A DNA stretch of 64,000 bases from Symbiodinium natans (lineage: Eukaryota; Sar; Dinophyceae; Suessiales; Symbiodiniaceae): positions 1,621,430-1,685,429 of the forward strand of contig CAJNDS010000335.1 in the NCBI GenBank assembly GCA_905221605.1, read 5' to 3'. Within the stretch, counting starts at the first letter, position 1; the number at the start of each line of letters is the position of its first letter. A model generated the notes under the pieces. It saw only the letters and a list, made by a program, of their open reading frames with translations. It did no database searches and was not told the origin of the DNA. The translations under genes were made by a program, and so were the position numbers. Below, piece by piece: positions 10,152 to 21,399 of the stretch.

Positions 10152-10443
10152 GTTAAGACAACAGACTTTAGGGTTTAGGGCTTCGCGGTGGTTTAGGGCT
10201 CAGAGTTTCGAATTATTTAGGGTTTTTCGGTTTAGGGTTTCGGGTTTAGGGTTTTATCCTCGAGAGGTTGCCTAAACCACTCTTGGCCCTCAAGCGTGAC
10301 AGCGCCTGTCCGTAAAGGACTCACGTCCTCGGCTAGCCGGCTAGCACTCCCCAACAAAATTCTAAAACCCTAAACTCTATTTGTCATACAATATGGTATA
10401 CTATACAATAGTAATACCAATGATAATGACAACAATAATCATA

Positions 10444-10483
10444 ATGGTATTAAGAAGAATGATGTGTGTGTATATATATGTAG

Positions 10484-10514
<31 letters not shown>

Positions 10515-10612
10515 TGTATGTATGTATGTATGTATGTATGTATGTATGTATGTATGTATGTATGTATGTATGTATGTATGTATGTATGTATGTATCTATG
10601 TGTGTGTACTGC
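10444..10612. repeat. GTAT microsatellite
   Basis: About 25 tandem GTAT units (10486-10592) flanked by imperfect TA/GT repeats. The reading frames through it are artefacts. Confidence 0.95.
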
Positions 10613-10763
10613 AATCTAGTACATCACATGGTCTATTATAAAATATGCATATATATATATACCGCCAACCCGAAACACCCTGTGAACGCTGAGCGGGCCC
10701 TAAACCCTAAACCCTAACCCTAAATCCCTAAACCCTAACACTGTGAAGACCGAGCCGGCCCAG

Positions 10764-10837
10764 GTGCATGATGTCGCATGTCAGTGGATTCGCTCGCATC
10801 GCTCTCGCTGGGCCGAGTGGCTGCCTGACGATACAAA
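10764..10837 (+). CDS. Receptor exon 8, end of OpuAC-like domain
   Basis: CAG|G acceptor, frame 0, WIRSHRSRWAEWLPDDTK: the conserved W-x-PD-x-T-K end of the domain. GT donor at 10838. Splicing to exon 9 restores the codons DDTKC exactly. Confidence 0.8.
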
Positions 10838-10964
10838 GTGGCTCGTCAGCACCCTAAACCCTAAGCCCAAAATGCTAAACCCTAAAGCCTAAACCCTAAA
10901 CCCGAAATCCTAAACCCTCAGCCCTAAATCCTGAAACCGGGGCCCCGAAAGCCTACTTCCTGAG

Positions 10965-11033
10965 GTGCAACCCTGGCTACGGCCTGGAGGATGCCAATGG
11001 GAGTCACGTCCCTGAAGCTGGGCCCTCTTGCGG
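10965..11033 (+). CDS. Receptor exon 9, linker into Cys-rich region
   Basis: AG|G acceptor. CNPGYGLEDANGSHVPEAG joins exon 8 in phase. The exon ends TGCGG|GTTTAG, so the donor is part of the TTTAGGG array. Joining to exon 10 is also in phase. Confidence 0.75.
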
Positions 11034-11555
11034 GTTTAGGGTTTAGGGTTTAGGGTTTAGGGTTTAGGGTTCAGGGCTTAGGGTTCAGTGATTCAGGGCT
11101 TAGGGTTCGGATCAGGCTAAAAAAAAAAGGTAAAATAATTAAAGACCCGAAGCCCTCGACTCTCAACCTTATCTTAAGCCCTAAGCTCTAAACTCTCTAA
11201 ACCCTAGACCCTAAGCCCTGAGTTTTTCTCCCATGTGGCCACTTGAGATCCTAGGAAAGGGCTACGGCCGTCGGCTGCTCCCTTTGCCTGGCGGGCATGT
11301 TTCCTGGAGCAGCCATGGGGCGTTTTTTTTTTTGTTTGTTTAGTTGCTTTCTTGTTTGTTTATTTGATTTTTGAGGGGTTTAGAGTTTTAGGCCTTTAGG
11401 ACTTCACGGCTTCTCGGATTTAGAGCTATGTAGGGGTTTAGGTTGAGCTTGATCATAACCTCGACGGCAGATTCTCTACACTAGGTGCGGGCTTTGGGGT
11501 TTAGAGGGCCCTAAACATCCCCAATAAGTTGGGCAAACCCAAGGAGAAGGTACAA

Positions 11556-11643
11556 CTTGGGATCTTCCTCCTTATCCTAACAGTCCTTAAAAGGGATTAT
11601 AACAGGGAGGGGGGGGGGGGGGTAAAAGGCGGAACATCCCAAG
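11556..11643. mobile_element. MITE-like family 3, copy 1 (with G run)
   Basis: Ends CTTGGGAT and ATCCCAAG form an inverted repeat. The left arm shares AGTCCTTAAAAGGGATTATA with the other copies, and the centre is partly a G run. Confidence 0.45.
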
Positions 11644-11753
11644 ATACAACTCCAAAAAGGCGCGTTGGGATGCGACACCGAGTTAGCCGTATTTGCGGGG
11701 GAGCCGAAGAGGGTTTCATAAACCCTAAGGCTCCAAATAGGCCAGTGGTAGGT

Positions 11754-11846
11754 GGGTTTAGGGTTTAGGGTTTAGGGTTTAGGGTTTAGGGTTTAGGGTT
11801 TAGGGTTTAGGGTTTAGGGTTTAGGGTTTAGGGTTTAAGGTTTAGG
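11754..11846. repeat. Telomere-like array, TTTAGGG orientation
   Basis: About 13 units. Confidence 0.95.
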
Positions 11847-11951
11847 TGTACCTTACAGACTCCAGACCCCTAGGGAAAGGCAGCGGCGGTTGTGGTGCTT
11901 AACAGCACCATGCCAAGCCTTCCCCCCCCTACCAACACACCGCCCCAAACC

Positions 11952-12065
11952 CCCCCGAAGCCCTAAACCCTAAACCCTAAACTAAACCTAAACCCTAAAC
12001 CTCAAACCTAAAACCCTAAACCTAAACCCTAAACCCTAAACCCTAAAACCCTAACCTAAACCCTC
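11952..12065. repeat. Telomere-like array, CCCTAAA orientation, followed by C run
   Basis: Imperfect CCCTAAA/CCTAAA units followed by a 33-base C run (12068-12100). Confidence 0.95.
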
Positions 12066-12066
12066 C

Positions 12067-12102
<36 letters not shown>

Positions 12103-12124
12103 GAAAGCGTGCCTCGCGACTCAG

Positions 12125-12239
12125 GTCTTCTGAGCCGATGTCCGACGACGAAGGGGAGACCTACCGGTGTACACTTTGCCCGCCTGGCAAGTATCAGAAC
12201 ATGTTCGGTGAGACGAGTTGCAGCTCCTGGGAGTTCAAG
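12125..12239 (+). CDS. Receptor exon 10, GCC2/GCC3 Cys-rich module
   Basis: AG|G acceptor in phase with exon 9. CTLCPPGKYQNMFGETSC is a clear ephrin-receptor-like (GCC2/GCC3) signature with CxxCPxGxY spacing. The apparent donor at AAG|GTTTAG is again the repeat itself, but the phase to exon 11 is off by one, so the true donor may lie slightly upstream or an exon is missing. Confidence 0.8.
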
Positions 12240-12820
12240 GTTTAGGGTCTAGGTTTTGGGGTTTTGGGGTTTTGGGGTTTAGGGTTTAGGGTTTAGGGCT
12301 ACTGTTTGCTTCCTTGGGCCACGATTTGGCGGCGCTTTTTGGGTGAAGTGTTGAGGGTTTAGGGGCTAGGGTTAGGGCTTTAGGGCTTTAGGGCCTTCGG
12401 TAGGGTGTCAGCGTTTCAGGGTTTCCGGGTTTAGGGTACAAGTAGGGTTTTGCGGATCCAGTCGCGGCTTTCGTGTAGGGTTTATGGTTTAGGGTTAGGG
12501 GGTTTGGTGTGTAAGGTTCCAGGTTGGATGCCCGGTACCACCCATATTTCCTATTTGCTTAAGAACCATCCCCTCAAAAATGTTCTTCCTTAGAAGGGCA
12601 TTAGAAGTCGGGATTATTTTCTCTAATTGTTTAGGGTGTTCTGAAGCAAAGAGTAGGTATTTCGATGCGTTAGGGGGCTTTCTTTCCTTACGAAGCGCTG
12701 GTGGACCGAAACCATCGCTCAAACATCGCTCCGGTTCTGTTCATCAGCTTTCCGCAAAGCTGAGATTTTTTCAAAGAGGTTCCCAGATCGGTTCTGGGGA
12801 CCTGAAATCCCCACAAAGCC

Positions 12821-12950
12821 CTGGGTAGCCCAGTGGTACCGTTTTTCCCCCTTTTTTTGTTTGTGTTTGGTTCAAGTTCCCCTTATAAAGTAACCAACCC
12901 CCCCAAAAAAAGGGTGCCCTTATTACAAAAAGGTTACCTGGGCTGCCAAG
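12821..12950 (+). mobile_element. MITE-like family 4, copy 1
   Basis: Ends CTGGGTAGCCCAGTGGTACC and CTGGGCTGCCAAG form terminal inverted repeats. The interior has CCCTTATAAAGTAA and GGGTGCCCTTATTACA, shared with copies at 33872 and 44339. Confidence 0.7.
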
Positions 12951-13502
12951 ACCCCCAAAGAGCCCCAAACCCAAGCCCTGTGAAGTCCTTTCATACAATC
13001 CGGCTGGAAGGAGCCGTGCCCTCCATCCTACAAAAGCATGACATATCGACTGCCAAGTCAAAAACCCACCCCCCTGCCCAAAACAACGGCCCTAAACTCT
13101 AACCTAATCCTCCTCAAGAACAGGGAGATGGAACTACTTACAAAATTACACCACACACACACACACATTTGGCCTAAATCTCGGGTAGTCAACGCGTACT
13201 TGGTGTAGTATAGGACCCCATAAAGCTTAAGCCTTACACCCTACCCCCAAAACCTGAACCCTAAACCCCACCGGTACTTAGGGAGTTACGAGGGCGGGCG
13301 TAGTCGAGGACGGTAATTTTCTGAGATTGCAAATTCCTAACCTACTTGGAGGATCGGGGCACCTAGTAAGCATGGGCGTAAGTACCCTATTTGGGAGCTA
13401 TAAATACTGACAACTATCGTTGCCTCACTTAACCCCACATACCAAGTTCCCTGATCCTTGACCCTAAACCCTAAAACCTGTACCCTAAACCCTAAACCCT
13501 AG

Positions 13503-13589
13503 GTTCATGCGACATCGGGACCTTTACCAATGTGTCTGGTGCGGCCCACTGTGAGCGTTGCAGACTTGGCTACTTTGCGAACTCTTCCG
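13503..13589 (+). CDS. Receptor exon 11, GCC2/GCC3 Cys-rich module
   Basis: CTAG|G acceptor after CCCTAAA repeats. CDIGTFTNVSGAAHCERC then GYFANSS is another ephrin-receptor-like module. Donor about GTGCGT at 13590, with TTTAGGG repeats following. Confidence 0.75.
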
Positions 13590-14225
13590 GTGCGTCGGAC
13601 GCCGGGCGCGCGTTAGTGTTTAGGGTTTAGGGTTTAGGGTTTAGGGTTTGGGGTTTGGGGTTTGGGGTTTAGGGTTGAGGGTTGTTCCTAGGATGCGCGG
13701 TAGAACCCTGATTCGTCGTTTTGCCAGGACCGTTGAGAGGTTTAGGCTTTAAGTACTTGAAGGATCGGGGGACTCTGTATGTAAGGTTAGAAGTAAGGTA
13801 ACTATACTTAGTACAGTATGAGTTATAACAACCCCTAACCCTGAACCCTAAACCCTAAACCCAAACCCTAAACCCCAAACCCAATTAAGGTACCAATATC
13901 CCTACAGCCTAAGTGGCCCGATCCTCCGAGTGCTTTTTCAAGGTGCCCCATGAAGACCCTAAACCTTTTGTTCAAACGAAAAGCCCAAATGGGGGGGCAG
14001 GGAGGGGGGGAGGTTGCATGAAAGGTTTAGGAACACTAAACCCTAAACCCTAAACCTTAAACCCTAAACCCTAAACCCTCAACCCTATACCCTAAACCCC
14101 AAACCCTAAACCCCAAACCTTCAAACCCTAAACCCTACTAAACCCTAAACCCAAAACCCAAAACCCCGAACCGCCTTGACCTTAAACCCCCCCCCCCCCC
14201 CGACCGAATTAAGTGCGAAGCAAAG

Positions 14226-14297
14226 GAGTGCCAAGCCTGCAGCGGAGAGCATCGCACCACCAGCCGCCGGGCAGTGGCTTGGGCCTGGCTCTGGAGT
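14226..14297 (+). CDS. Receptor exon 12, Cys-rich module (partial)
   Basis: AAAG|G acceptor, then ECQACSGEHRTTSRR, consistent with a CxxC module start. The 3' boundary is uncertain (several GC donors possible). Confidence 0.5.
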
Positions 14298-14361
14298 CTT
14301 AGGGTTTAGGGTTCAGGGTTTAAGGTTTACATAGGGGTTACGGGTTAGGGTTTAGGGTTAG

Positions 14362-14490
14362 ACTTGGGATGTTCTCCCTTGTTCTAAGAGTCCTTAATCG
14401 GGATTATAATAGGGGGGAGAAGGGGGGGTATTACAATCCCTATTAAGGACTGCTAGCATAAGGGGGAATATAAGGGGGAGCATGCCAAGT
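14362..14490. mobile_element. MITE-like family 3, copy 2
   Basis: Outer ends ACTTGGGATGTTCTCCC and GAGCATGCCAAGT, with inner arms AGTCCTTAATCGGGATTATA and AATCCCTATTAAGGACT. Forms a long hairpin. Confidence 0.65.
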
Positions 14491-15097
14491 GGACCCTTAT
14501 TCTCTTATGTTAGTGTTTAGGTTCGCTTGCAATATTCCTAGCTCTTGGGTCTAGCCCTAAACCCTTAACACTAGATCCGAAACCCTAAACCCTAAACCCT
14601 ACTCTTGGGTCCAGAGTCCTATGGTGCTTAGGCTTCAAGGGCTTTTGGGGTTCGGGGTTTCGCGGTTGGGGGTTCAGGGTTTTGGCTTTTGGGGGTCCAG
14701 GGTTTTGGCTTCGGAGGTTTGGCCCTGTGGCGTGGTTTAGCCCCGAAATCCTAAACCTAAGCCACCCTAAACCACTTGAAGCCCTAAACCCTAAACCCTA
14801 AACCCTAAACCCTGAACCCTAAACCCTAAACCCTAAACCCTTGCGTAGAGGATCCTGTGTTGCTGGGTAGCTGGGTTGGGTTCGTTTAAGGTTTAGGGTT
14901 TAGGGTCTCGGGGTGATATCCTTAAACCCCACACGGCACAGTGTGTGAATACTGGGCCCGAAATGTGCTTCTTACCCTCAACCCTATGGCAGCTTCAGGC
15001 AGACTAGATTTAGGGTTTCGGGTTTAGGGTTTAGGGTTTAGGGTTTAGGGAAGTTGGGACCTGAGTTTAGTGGGCTTGGGGTTTAGGGTTTTAAACG

Positions 15098-15279
15098 CAC
15101 CGGCTTGTGCGAAATGCGCGCGATCAATTCCTGGCATGGCGAGAAGCGTTTTGCCGAAACGCCCAAGCTTTGGCCACTTGCCCTGACATTCTCGAGGATT
15201 CCCTGGCAGACTACAACACTGTGGAGAACAACTACCCCGCCATGGATGCTTACCGGCCGAGTTGTCGAAAGAGGACGCC
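15098..15279 (+). CDS. Unassigned exon candidate
   Basis: Open frame with ARDQFLAWREAFCRNAQAL and DILEDSLADYNTVENNYPAM, of good coding texture but no recognised family. It does not resemble the Cys-rich modules on either side. Boundaries are not defined; it may be another nested gene or an extra receptor exon. Confidence 0.4.
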
Positions 15280-15316
15280 CTAAACCCTAAACCCTAACCA
15301 GAGTTGGCCCAAAAAG

Positions 15317-15431
15317 GACACGGGGGCCTTGCGAGCCATACATTGGTTGGCGCTGTCGACCACGGTGCCAGCAGATTCCTCCACGAGGTGGTCGAGGTCG
15401 TGGCTGACTTCCTCAAGTACTTCAGGGACAG
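15317..15431. CDS. Unassigned exon candidate, strand unclear
   Basis: The + frame reads FLHEVVEVVADFLKYFRD and the minus frame reads PEVLEEVSHDLDHLVEES. Both are open and coding-like, so I cannot choose. GC-rich unlike its surroundings. Confidence 0.3.
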
Positions 15432-15691
15432 AACAAAACTATCGGCCTCTGCACAACTACGGCTTTTGACCCTGAAGCCTTAACACCCCAATTAATCCCC
15501 CCAAACCCTAAATTCTCAAGACCCGAGACCCTTCAAACTCTGAGACCTAAATTTAAGGTTTAAGGTTTAGGGTTTAGGGTAATGTAGGGGCCTTAACAAT
15601 TCGAAGGAGTATATATTTCTAAAGGGACCCTATAAGGGAATGCTATTTGTAATTATTCCGACCCCCCCCCCACCCCCATATTAATGCTCAG

Positions 15692-15787
15692 GTCAGCGAC
15701 GGCGTGGAGAAGTGGATTGAAGTGGACGGCGCAACCTCCGAAACTTTTTGCGGCTGCGTGGAAGACTGGCTCCCCGGCTTCCCAGAG
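15692..15787 (+). CDS. Receptor exon 13, Cys-rich region
   Basis: CAG|G acceptor, 32 codons, GT donor (GTTAGG). DGATSETFCGCVEDWLPG fits the GATSxxxCxC element between GCC2/GCC3 modules. A TTTAGGG array begins about 8 bp after the donor. Confidence 0.6.
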
Positions 15788-15788
15788 G

Positions 15789-15846
15789 TTAGGCGTTTAG
15801 GGTTTAGGGTTTAGGGTTTAGGGTTTAGGGTTTAGGGTTTAGGGTT
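15789..15846. repeat. Telomere-like array, TTTAGGG orientation
   Basis: About eight units immediately downstream of an exon. Confidence 0.9.
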
Positions 15847-16266
15847 TTGGGTTCCGACCTTTGAGGTTTTGGGCTTTTGGGGGGAGGTAGGGTCTGGGGT
15901 TTGGAGTTGAGGCTTTAGGGTTTCGTGGAGCTCTTTTCGCCTTCAACTTCTTGGGGTAAAAACGTGTGAGAGGGTTTAGGGTTTAGGAGCTAGGTGACAC
16001 AACCCCCAACAGAACTTGCTTTTTGGGCACAGGTATTGTTAGGACTTGAAGAATGGACTACGCTGTAAGGCATTGAGGCACAGAGTTTATGGCTCACGCC
16101 TCTAGAGTTAAACCCAAAACCCTAAGCCCCATGCAGACATCCCCTTGCCCACGCAGCAGCAATGTGCCAGACCTTGAAGCCGAGGCTGCAACGCCCTTCG
16201 CAGTGACCCTAAACCCTAAACCCTAAACCCCGAACCCTAAACCCTAAAACCCCTAAACTGAGCCAG

Positions 16267-16303
16267 TTTCGAACAGCTGGGTCGCCGAACCTTCGTCGAA
16301 CCT
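16267..16303 (+). CDS. Receptor micro-exon candidate
   Basis: 37 nt between a CCAG acceptor and a strong GTAAGA donor, encoding EQLGRRTFVEP. Assignment to the receptor rests on position only. Confidence 0.35.
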
Positions 16304-16769
16304 GTAAGAGTGAAAGGGGGTTCAGGGTTTAGGATCCTGACCCCGAAGCCCTAAACCCTATACTCTAAACCCTAAACTGAGGGATTTAGGGTTTAGGGTT
16401 TAGGGTCCCCAAAGCTGAAGGGTACCCAAAGCTGAAGGGTACAGCCTTAACTGTCCAAGGTATAACCCCATGATAACCAGTTCGGAAGCGAGATAATGTT
16501 CATGGATTTTTCTTGCTAGGCCAAGCCTCGGCTCGTTTCGGTTGTTGGCGGGCCTGCCGGTGTTTCTTTGAACCCCAAAACCTGGACAGCCCTAAGCCCT
16601 AAGCCCTAAACCCTTCACCCTACACCCTAATCCCTAAACCCCATGCAAACCCCAAACCAGAAGAGGTTTCGTGCATTCATCGGATCATCATGCACATTTT
16701 CATCATGACCGCATCGAGACTTAAACACATATGTGTATTTAGGGTTCAGGGGTTGTCCATTGCTTCACT

Positions 16770-16880
16770 CCTTCATCCATGAATTGCTTCATCCATTCAC
16801 TCATTCATTCATGCATTCATTTCATGCATTCATTCATTCATTCATTCATTCATTCATTCATTCATTCATTCATTCATTCA
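16770..16880. repeat. CATT microsatellite
   Basis: Tandem CATT units (TTCATTCA) with a few interruptions. Confidence 0.95.
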
Positions 16881-17199
16881 GCCATTCATTCCTGCATTCA
16901 TTCATTTCATTTCTATGTGGTTTGTTTATTTAGCTAGATACTTATGTGTATATTTCGATGTTTATACAATACATGCGTATTTATGTGTATATATCTGATA
17001 TAGTATATGCAAATCCATGTCTTGGACTTTGGTACGAACACCGATTTTCTACCTGCGTCGAGCCTTCTGGGGGGGGATCGTCGTCCGTTCGGCCTCCACG
17101 CTTAATTTTTGCCCTAAGCCCTGAACCCTAAAACCCTAAACCTTAAACTCTAAACCCTAAATACACCCTACACCCCACCCTGAAAGCCTTCCGACTCAG

Positions 17200-17324
17200 G
17201 TTTCAGAACTCTGCCGGCGTCTGCGAGTGGTGCATGCAAGGCTCCACGTGTCCCGGGTCGAGTGAGATCGAACTCTTACTTGGCTTCTTCTCCACCCCGG
17301 AGGACGCCGCTCCCAACCCTCAGG
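17200..17324 (+). CDS. Receptor exon, Cys-rich module with GFF motif
   Basis: CAG|G acceptor. VCEWCMQGSTCPGSSEIE then LGFFSTP matches the CxxCxxGxxCxG...GFF pattern of these receptors. The donor is in the adjacent TTTAGGG array (GG|GTTTAG at 17325). Confidence 0.75.
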
Positions 17325-17393
17325 GTTTAGGGTTTAGGGTTTAGGGTTTAGGGTTTAGGGTTTAGGGTTTAGGGTTTAGAGAGACTGAACCCT

Positions 17394-17498
17394 CAGGGTC
17401 CATGTACCTATGTAGTGTATAGCTTGGGCCCTAAAGCTACTGTATGGTAACCCATCCAAGGCCCAAGTGCGTACTATACAGGTACAATGGCCCCTGCC
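17394..17498. mobile_element. MITE-like family 2, copy C (degenerate)
   Basis: CAGGGTCCATGTACCT at the left and AGGTACAATGGCCCCTG at the right, with CTTGGGCC and GGCCCAAG inside. Confidence 0.6.
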
Positions 17499-17855
17499 TT
17501 ATATAGGGGTCAGAGTAATGTATTAGTTCCTTATGGTTCCTATATGAAACAGGGTTTATATTACTGTTCTTGGTGAGTGTATGTAAGGTTCCTCTTTATT
17601 AATATTGGTGAGTGTATATATTGGGTGTCCTTTTGGGGGCACAAGAGATATGAACCCTACTAGCCTGCACCGTGCTTTGCAGCCAACTTCACAGCTCAGT
17701 TCAGGGCTTGGGGCTTAAGGTTGAGGGTTTGGGGTTTAGGGTTTCGGGTTTAGGGTTTAGGGCTAGGGTTTAGGGTTCGGGTTGAGGGTTTAGGGAATCT
17801 TCGGGCTTTCGATTATGTCGGCTTACCCGTGCAAACGGCCAACTCCCGTGTTCAG

Positions 17856-17919
17856 TGCATATGTGGTTCCATTCAGAATTTGGGGCGTGTACATCGTGGG
17901 CTTCCCTTTGGGGATGCTG
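17856..17919 (+). CDS. Unassigned exon candidate, hydrophobic
   Basis: CAG acceptor and a near-consensus GTAAGA donor bound AYVVPFRIWGVYIVGFPLG. Possibly a membrane segment. Its place in the receptor is unclear because it falls between Cys-rich exons. Confidence 0.35.
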
Positions 17920-18135
17920 GTAAGAACATCCCTAATATAGCGGTCGGAGTACTTACAAGTAGTATTCCCTTATGGTCCCTTTTGTAGTTATACTATACTA
18001 ACCCCCAAAACCCTATCCCAACCCTAAACCCTAAACCCTACCCCCCAAAACCCTGTTCTAATTACCTAAGGCCCCTATATTACTTCATTGCCTGCACTCC
18101 CAAGCCTACACAGAAGAAGAACAAATCACGCGCAG

Positions 18136-18166
18136 GAGCCAGGCTCCTCGGCCTGTTTCAGAACAA
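18136..18166 (+). CDS. Possible receptor micro-exon
   Basis: CAG|G acceptor then EPGSSACFR, which could link the GFF-containing exon to the next Cys-rich one. Very short and weakly supported. Confidence 0.25.
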
Positions 18167-18393
18167 AGTTCTAAACCCTAGACCCTAAACCCTAAACCCT
18201 AGCCCCAAGACCCTCAACCCTATAAACCCTAAACCCTACCCTAAACCCTATAAACCTTAAACCCTGTAAACCCTAGACCCTAGACCCTAGACGCTTTAAC
18301 CGTCCAGGGCTCTGGAACTTGAGTTTCAGAACCCTCCACATCCCCAAAGCTTAGATCCTGAGCCACACTGCGCCTACAGGGAGGAGGCATATT

Positions 18394-18492
18394 GAGTGGT
18401 TGTCAAGATTATGGTCCTTTTTGGATCTACATCATAATATGGCACCTAGTATTGAGGGTGCCCCAAATGGGAGCATAATTTTGACAACCACC
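18394..18492. mobile_element. Solitary inverted-repeat element
   Basis: GAGTGGTTGTCAAGATTATG at the left pairs with CATAATTTTGACAACCACC at the right. About 99 bp, MITE-like. Confidence 0.55.
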
Positions 18493-18829
18493 CATATGAG
18501 AGTTTCTCACCCACTAATTGCTAACTTGTTGGGTCGTTTAGGGTTTAGGGTTTAGGGTTTAGGGTTTAGGGTTTAGGGTTAGGGCTTGAGCTTTGGCCTG
18601 CACCTTCAAAACAAGGGGTGCACGTGGGTACAATAATATTGAGGCACTTTCCCATACTTTCCCTGTTGTGACGGCATACCGGCTATTCCAGGCAGTCTAA
18701 CAGTCTAAACCCTAAGCCCAAGCCCTAAGCCCTAAAACCCAAAACCCTAAACCGTAAACCCTAGAACCCTAAACCCTAGAACCCTAAACCCTAAACCCTA
18801 AACCCTAAACCCTAAACGCCACTGCTGAG

Positions 18830-18940
18830 GCATGGTCTATCGCTGCTTCGGGCAGGCTTCCCGATGCCCCGGTGGCCCACCGGGCACCTGCGCAGCAGGT
18901 CGAGACCCAGCCACGGTGACCTGCGACCGCTGTCTCTCGG
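18830..18940 (+). CDS. Receptor exon, Cys-rich module (CxGG motif)
   Basis: GAG|G acceptor. CFGQASRCPGGPPGTC then CDRCLS is diagnostic of the family. If the donor is GC (GCCTGA at 18941) the next exon joins in phase as LS-GLPGHQ. If it is GT (GTTTAG at 18949) the phase breaks. GGCCT is repeated at the two intron ends. Confidence 0.8.
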
Positions 18941-19231
18941 GCCTGAAGGTTTAGGGTTTAGGGTTTGGGGTTTAGGGTTTGGGGTTTAGGGTTTAGGGTT
19001 TGGGGTTTGGGGTTGGGGGTTTAGGGTTTAGGGTTTAGGGCTTGGGGTTTAGGGTTTAGGGTTTCGGAACTGGGCCGGAAGGTCGCGTTCTTGGAGGTTC
19101 ATGGTATTGAAGAACCCAATGATAACTGCACTTATTACCCAACTAAATCCCTATTAGGGCACTTAAAGGGCATTATAAGTGGTTTGCAAGTAGAGTTTTA
19201 AGTTTAGGGCCGGGATTCAGGGTTTGGGGTT

Positions 19232-19335
19232 AAGACCCTATACCCTAAACCCTAAACCCTAAACCCTAAACCCTAAACCCTAAACCCTAAACCCTAAACC
19301 CTAAACCCTAAACCCTAAACCCTAAACCCTAAACC
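19232..19335. repeat. Telomere-like array, CCCTAAA orientation
   Basis: About 14 units. Confidence 0.95.
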
Positions 19336-19631
19336 TCGGCACTACCCTGGGAGCCTTGTTTTCGAAGGTTACCTAAGCCTCCTCTCAGGGGTTTCAGAAC
19401 CAAGAAAGCGTTTTGGTACTTAACGCATTGCATAGACTTAAAGTCTTTCGTGGGGATTGGGGTTCAGGGTTTAGGCTTCAGGGTTTAGGGTTTTGGGTTA
19501 CCCTGAACCCTGAACCCTAAACCCTAAACCCTAAACCCTAAATCCTAAACCCTAAACCCTAAACTTTTAGGGTTCAGGGCTAGGGTCGCAGGGTTCAGGG
19601 TTTGAACCTGGTTGGCGCGATGTTCGCCGAG

Positions 19632-19701
19632 GCCTTCCTGGCCATCAGCGGAACGCCGACGGAACGTGTGCTCCGTGCACAGGCCTCGACCCCAAGAGAA
19701 G
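19632..19701 (+). CDS. Receptor exon, last Cys-rich segment
   Basis: CGAG|G acceptor. NADGTCAPCTGLD completes the Cys-rich region before the first membrane helix. Donor GTTTAG at 19702, start of TTTAGGG-type repeats. Confidence 0.65.
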
Positions 19702-20766
19702 GTTTAGAGTTTAGGGTTTAGGGTTTATACGGTTTAGGATTTTAACGGTTTGGGGGTTGACGGGGTTTAGGGGGTGTCAGTTGCATTTTAAGTTCGGGCT
19801 TAAAGGTCCTGATTCGCGGCTCTCTGGTCTCAGCCCCCAACCCTATATGGAGTTGTTGATTGGGTCAATCATTTTTCTCTGATGTCCCCAAAGCTTTGCG
19901 GGGGTTTCCCTGAGTTGGGGCTTTACCCAAAGGCTCCAATTCAGTACCATCATTCTTGTCTGGGTAGTATATACAAGCTTGAAGACTATGAAAGTAGTAG
20001 CATAGCAAGATGCAGCAACCCTACACCCTAAACCGTAAACCCTACACCCCAAACCGTAAACCCTAAACCCTAAACCCTAAACCCCAAACCCTAAACCCTA
20101 AACCCTAAACCCCAAACCCTAAATCCTAAATCCTAAACCCTAGACCCCAGGGTCTCTCAAACTTGGGGGCTCTGACAGCCTGGCTGGACCGGGGGGCGTT
20201 TGGCCTCCCTTGTAACAAAAAGTTTAAAGAGGTTTTAGGGTTTAGGGTTTAGGGCTTAGGGTTTAGGGTTTAGGGTGCAATTTCCTTCAGGTCGAGGTTT
20301 AGGTAGGATGTGTTTCCTAGGGCCGGGACTTCTCACAGGCTTTGGGAGTTCGGTTTCCTCCCAAGGCCCTTTTCAACAACAACGGGCACCCAGGTTTTTT
20401 TTTAGGGAATCACCCTAAAACCCTAAATCAGCTAGTTTTCCTTGCACGTCCCAAGGGGGAGCCTAAGACGGCTCAAGCTCTTCAGGACGAAGTCTGGGTA
20501 CATAGCTGCGATGCGACATACCCAAAACACACCCACGGTTGAGTTGCGAGCCCAAAACCCTGAACCCCGAAACCTTAAACATCTGAACCACCACACGAGG
20601 TCTCGCTTAGGCTCTCTTGCTTGGGAGGGTCTAGGGTTTAGGTGTTTGGGTTTAGGGTTTAGGGTAGTTTAGGGTTTAGGGTTTAGGGTTTAGGGTTCAG
20701 GGTTCAGGGTTCAGGGTTCAGGGCTCAGGGTTAGGGTTTAGGGTTTAGGGGGGCGAACTGCGACAG

Positions 20767-20882
20767 GGACCTCTTATGCGCTGATCGTCTCGGCCATCGT
20801 GATGGTTGTGGCGGGTATTGCCTTCCTCTACGCCCTCCTGGTGTTGGATTCGGAGCGAGCAACGCAACCAGGACAACCGAGG
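20767..20882 (+). CDS. Receptor exon, first transmembrane helix
   Basis: ACAG|G acceptor. LIVSAIVMVVAGIAFLYA is an evident membrane helix followed by a charged tail. Donor GTTTAG within the adjoining TTTAGGG array. Confidence 0.75.
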
Positions 20883-21399
20883 GTTTAGGGTTTAGGGTTT
20901 GGGATTTAGGGTTTAGGGTTTAGGGTTTAGTTCCTGACGTCGACCCGAAAGCCTGCACGAAGCGCCTGACTACTAGGTGCAGGAGAGCCCTCCAAATCCA
21001 GGCTTACACACCCATAAAAAACACAACCAAAACCCCTACAGTCAACTCCAAAAAGTTGGAACATCCTTATCCCCATACCCCGAAAGGTATGCTAAAAATG
21101 CAACCCCAGCCCTAGTCATCCCTAAACCATGTTCCACCTTTCTGGAGTTTGCTGTAAACCCCAAAACTACGTACATTTTTCCGTCAGTCAGCGAAGCCAA
21201 CGGGTTGTCAGGCTTTTTTCGTCTGTGGCCCCTAGGCTGAATAGCGGGATTAGGACTTAGGGTAGAAACCCTCAGCCTTGAAACCCTAAATCCTAAGCCT
21301 TGAGCGGAGCTCTGAACGCCAGCTCTTGGGATTTCTTCGTGGCTGGGGCTCCAGGGTTAATGTTGACTTCGCATTCATAAACCCCCCCCCCCCCTTCAT

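Noticed and set aside
20977-21240. 87-codon + frame
   Set aside because: Includes CCCTAAA-like words and intron-type composition; no domain or supported splice sites.
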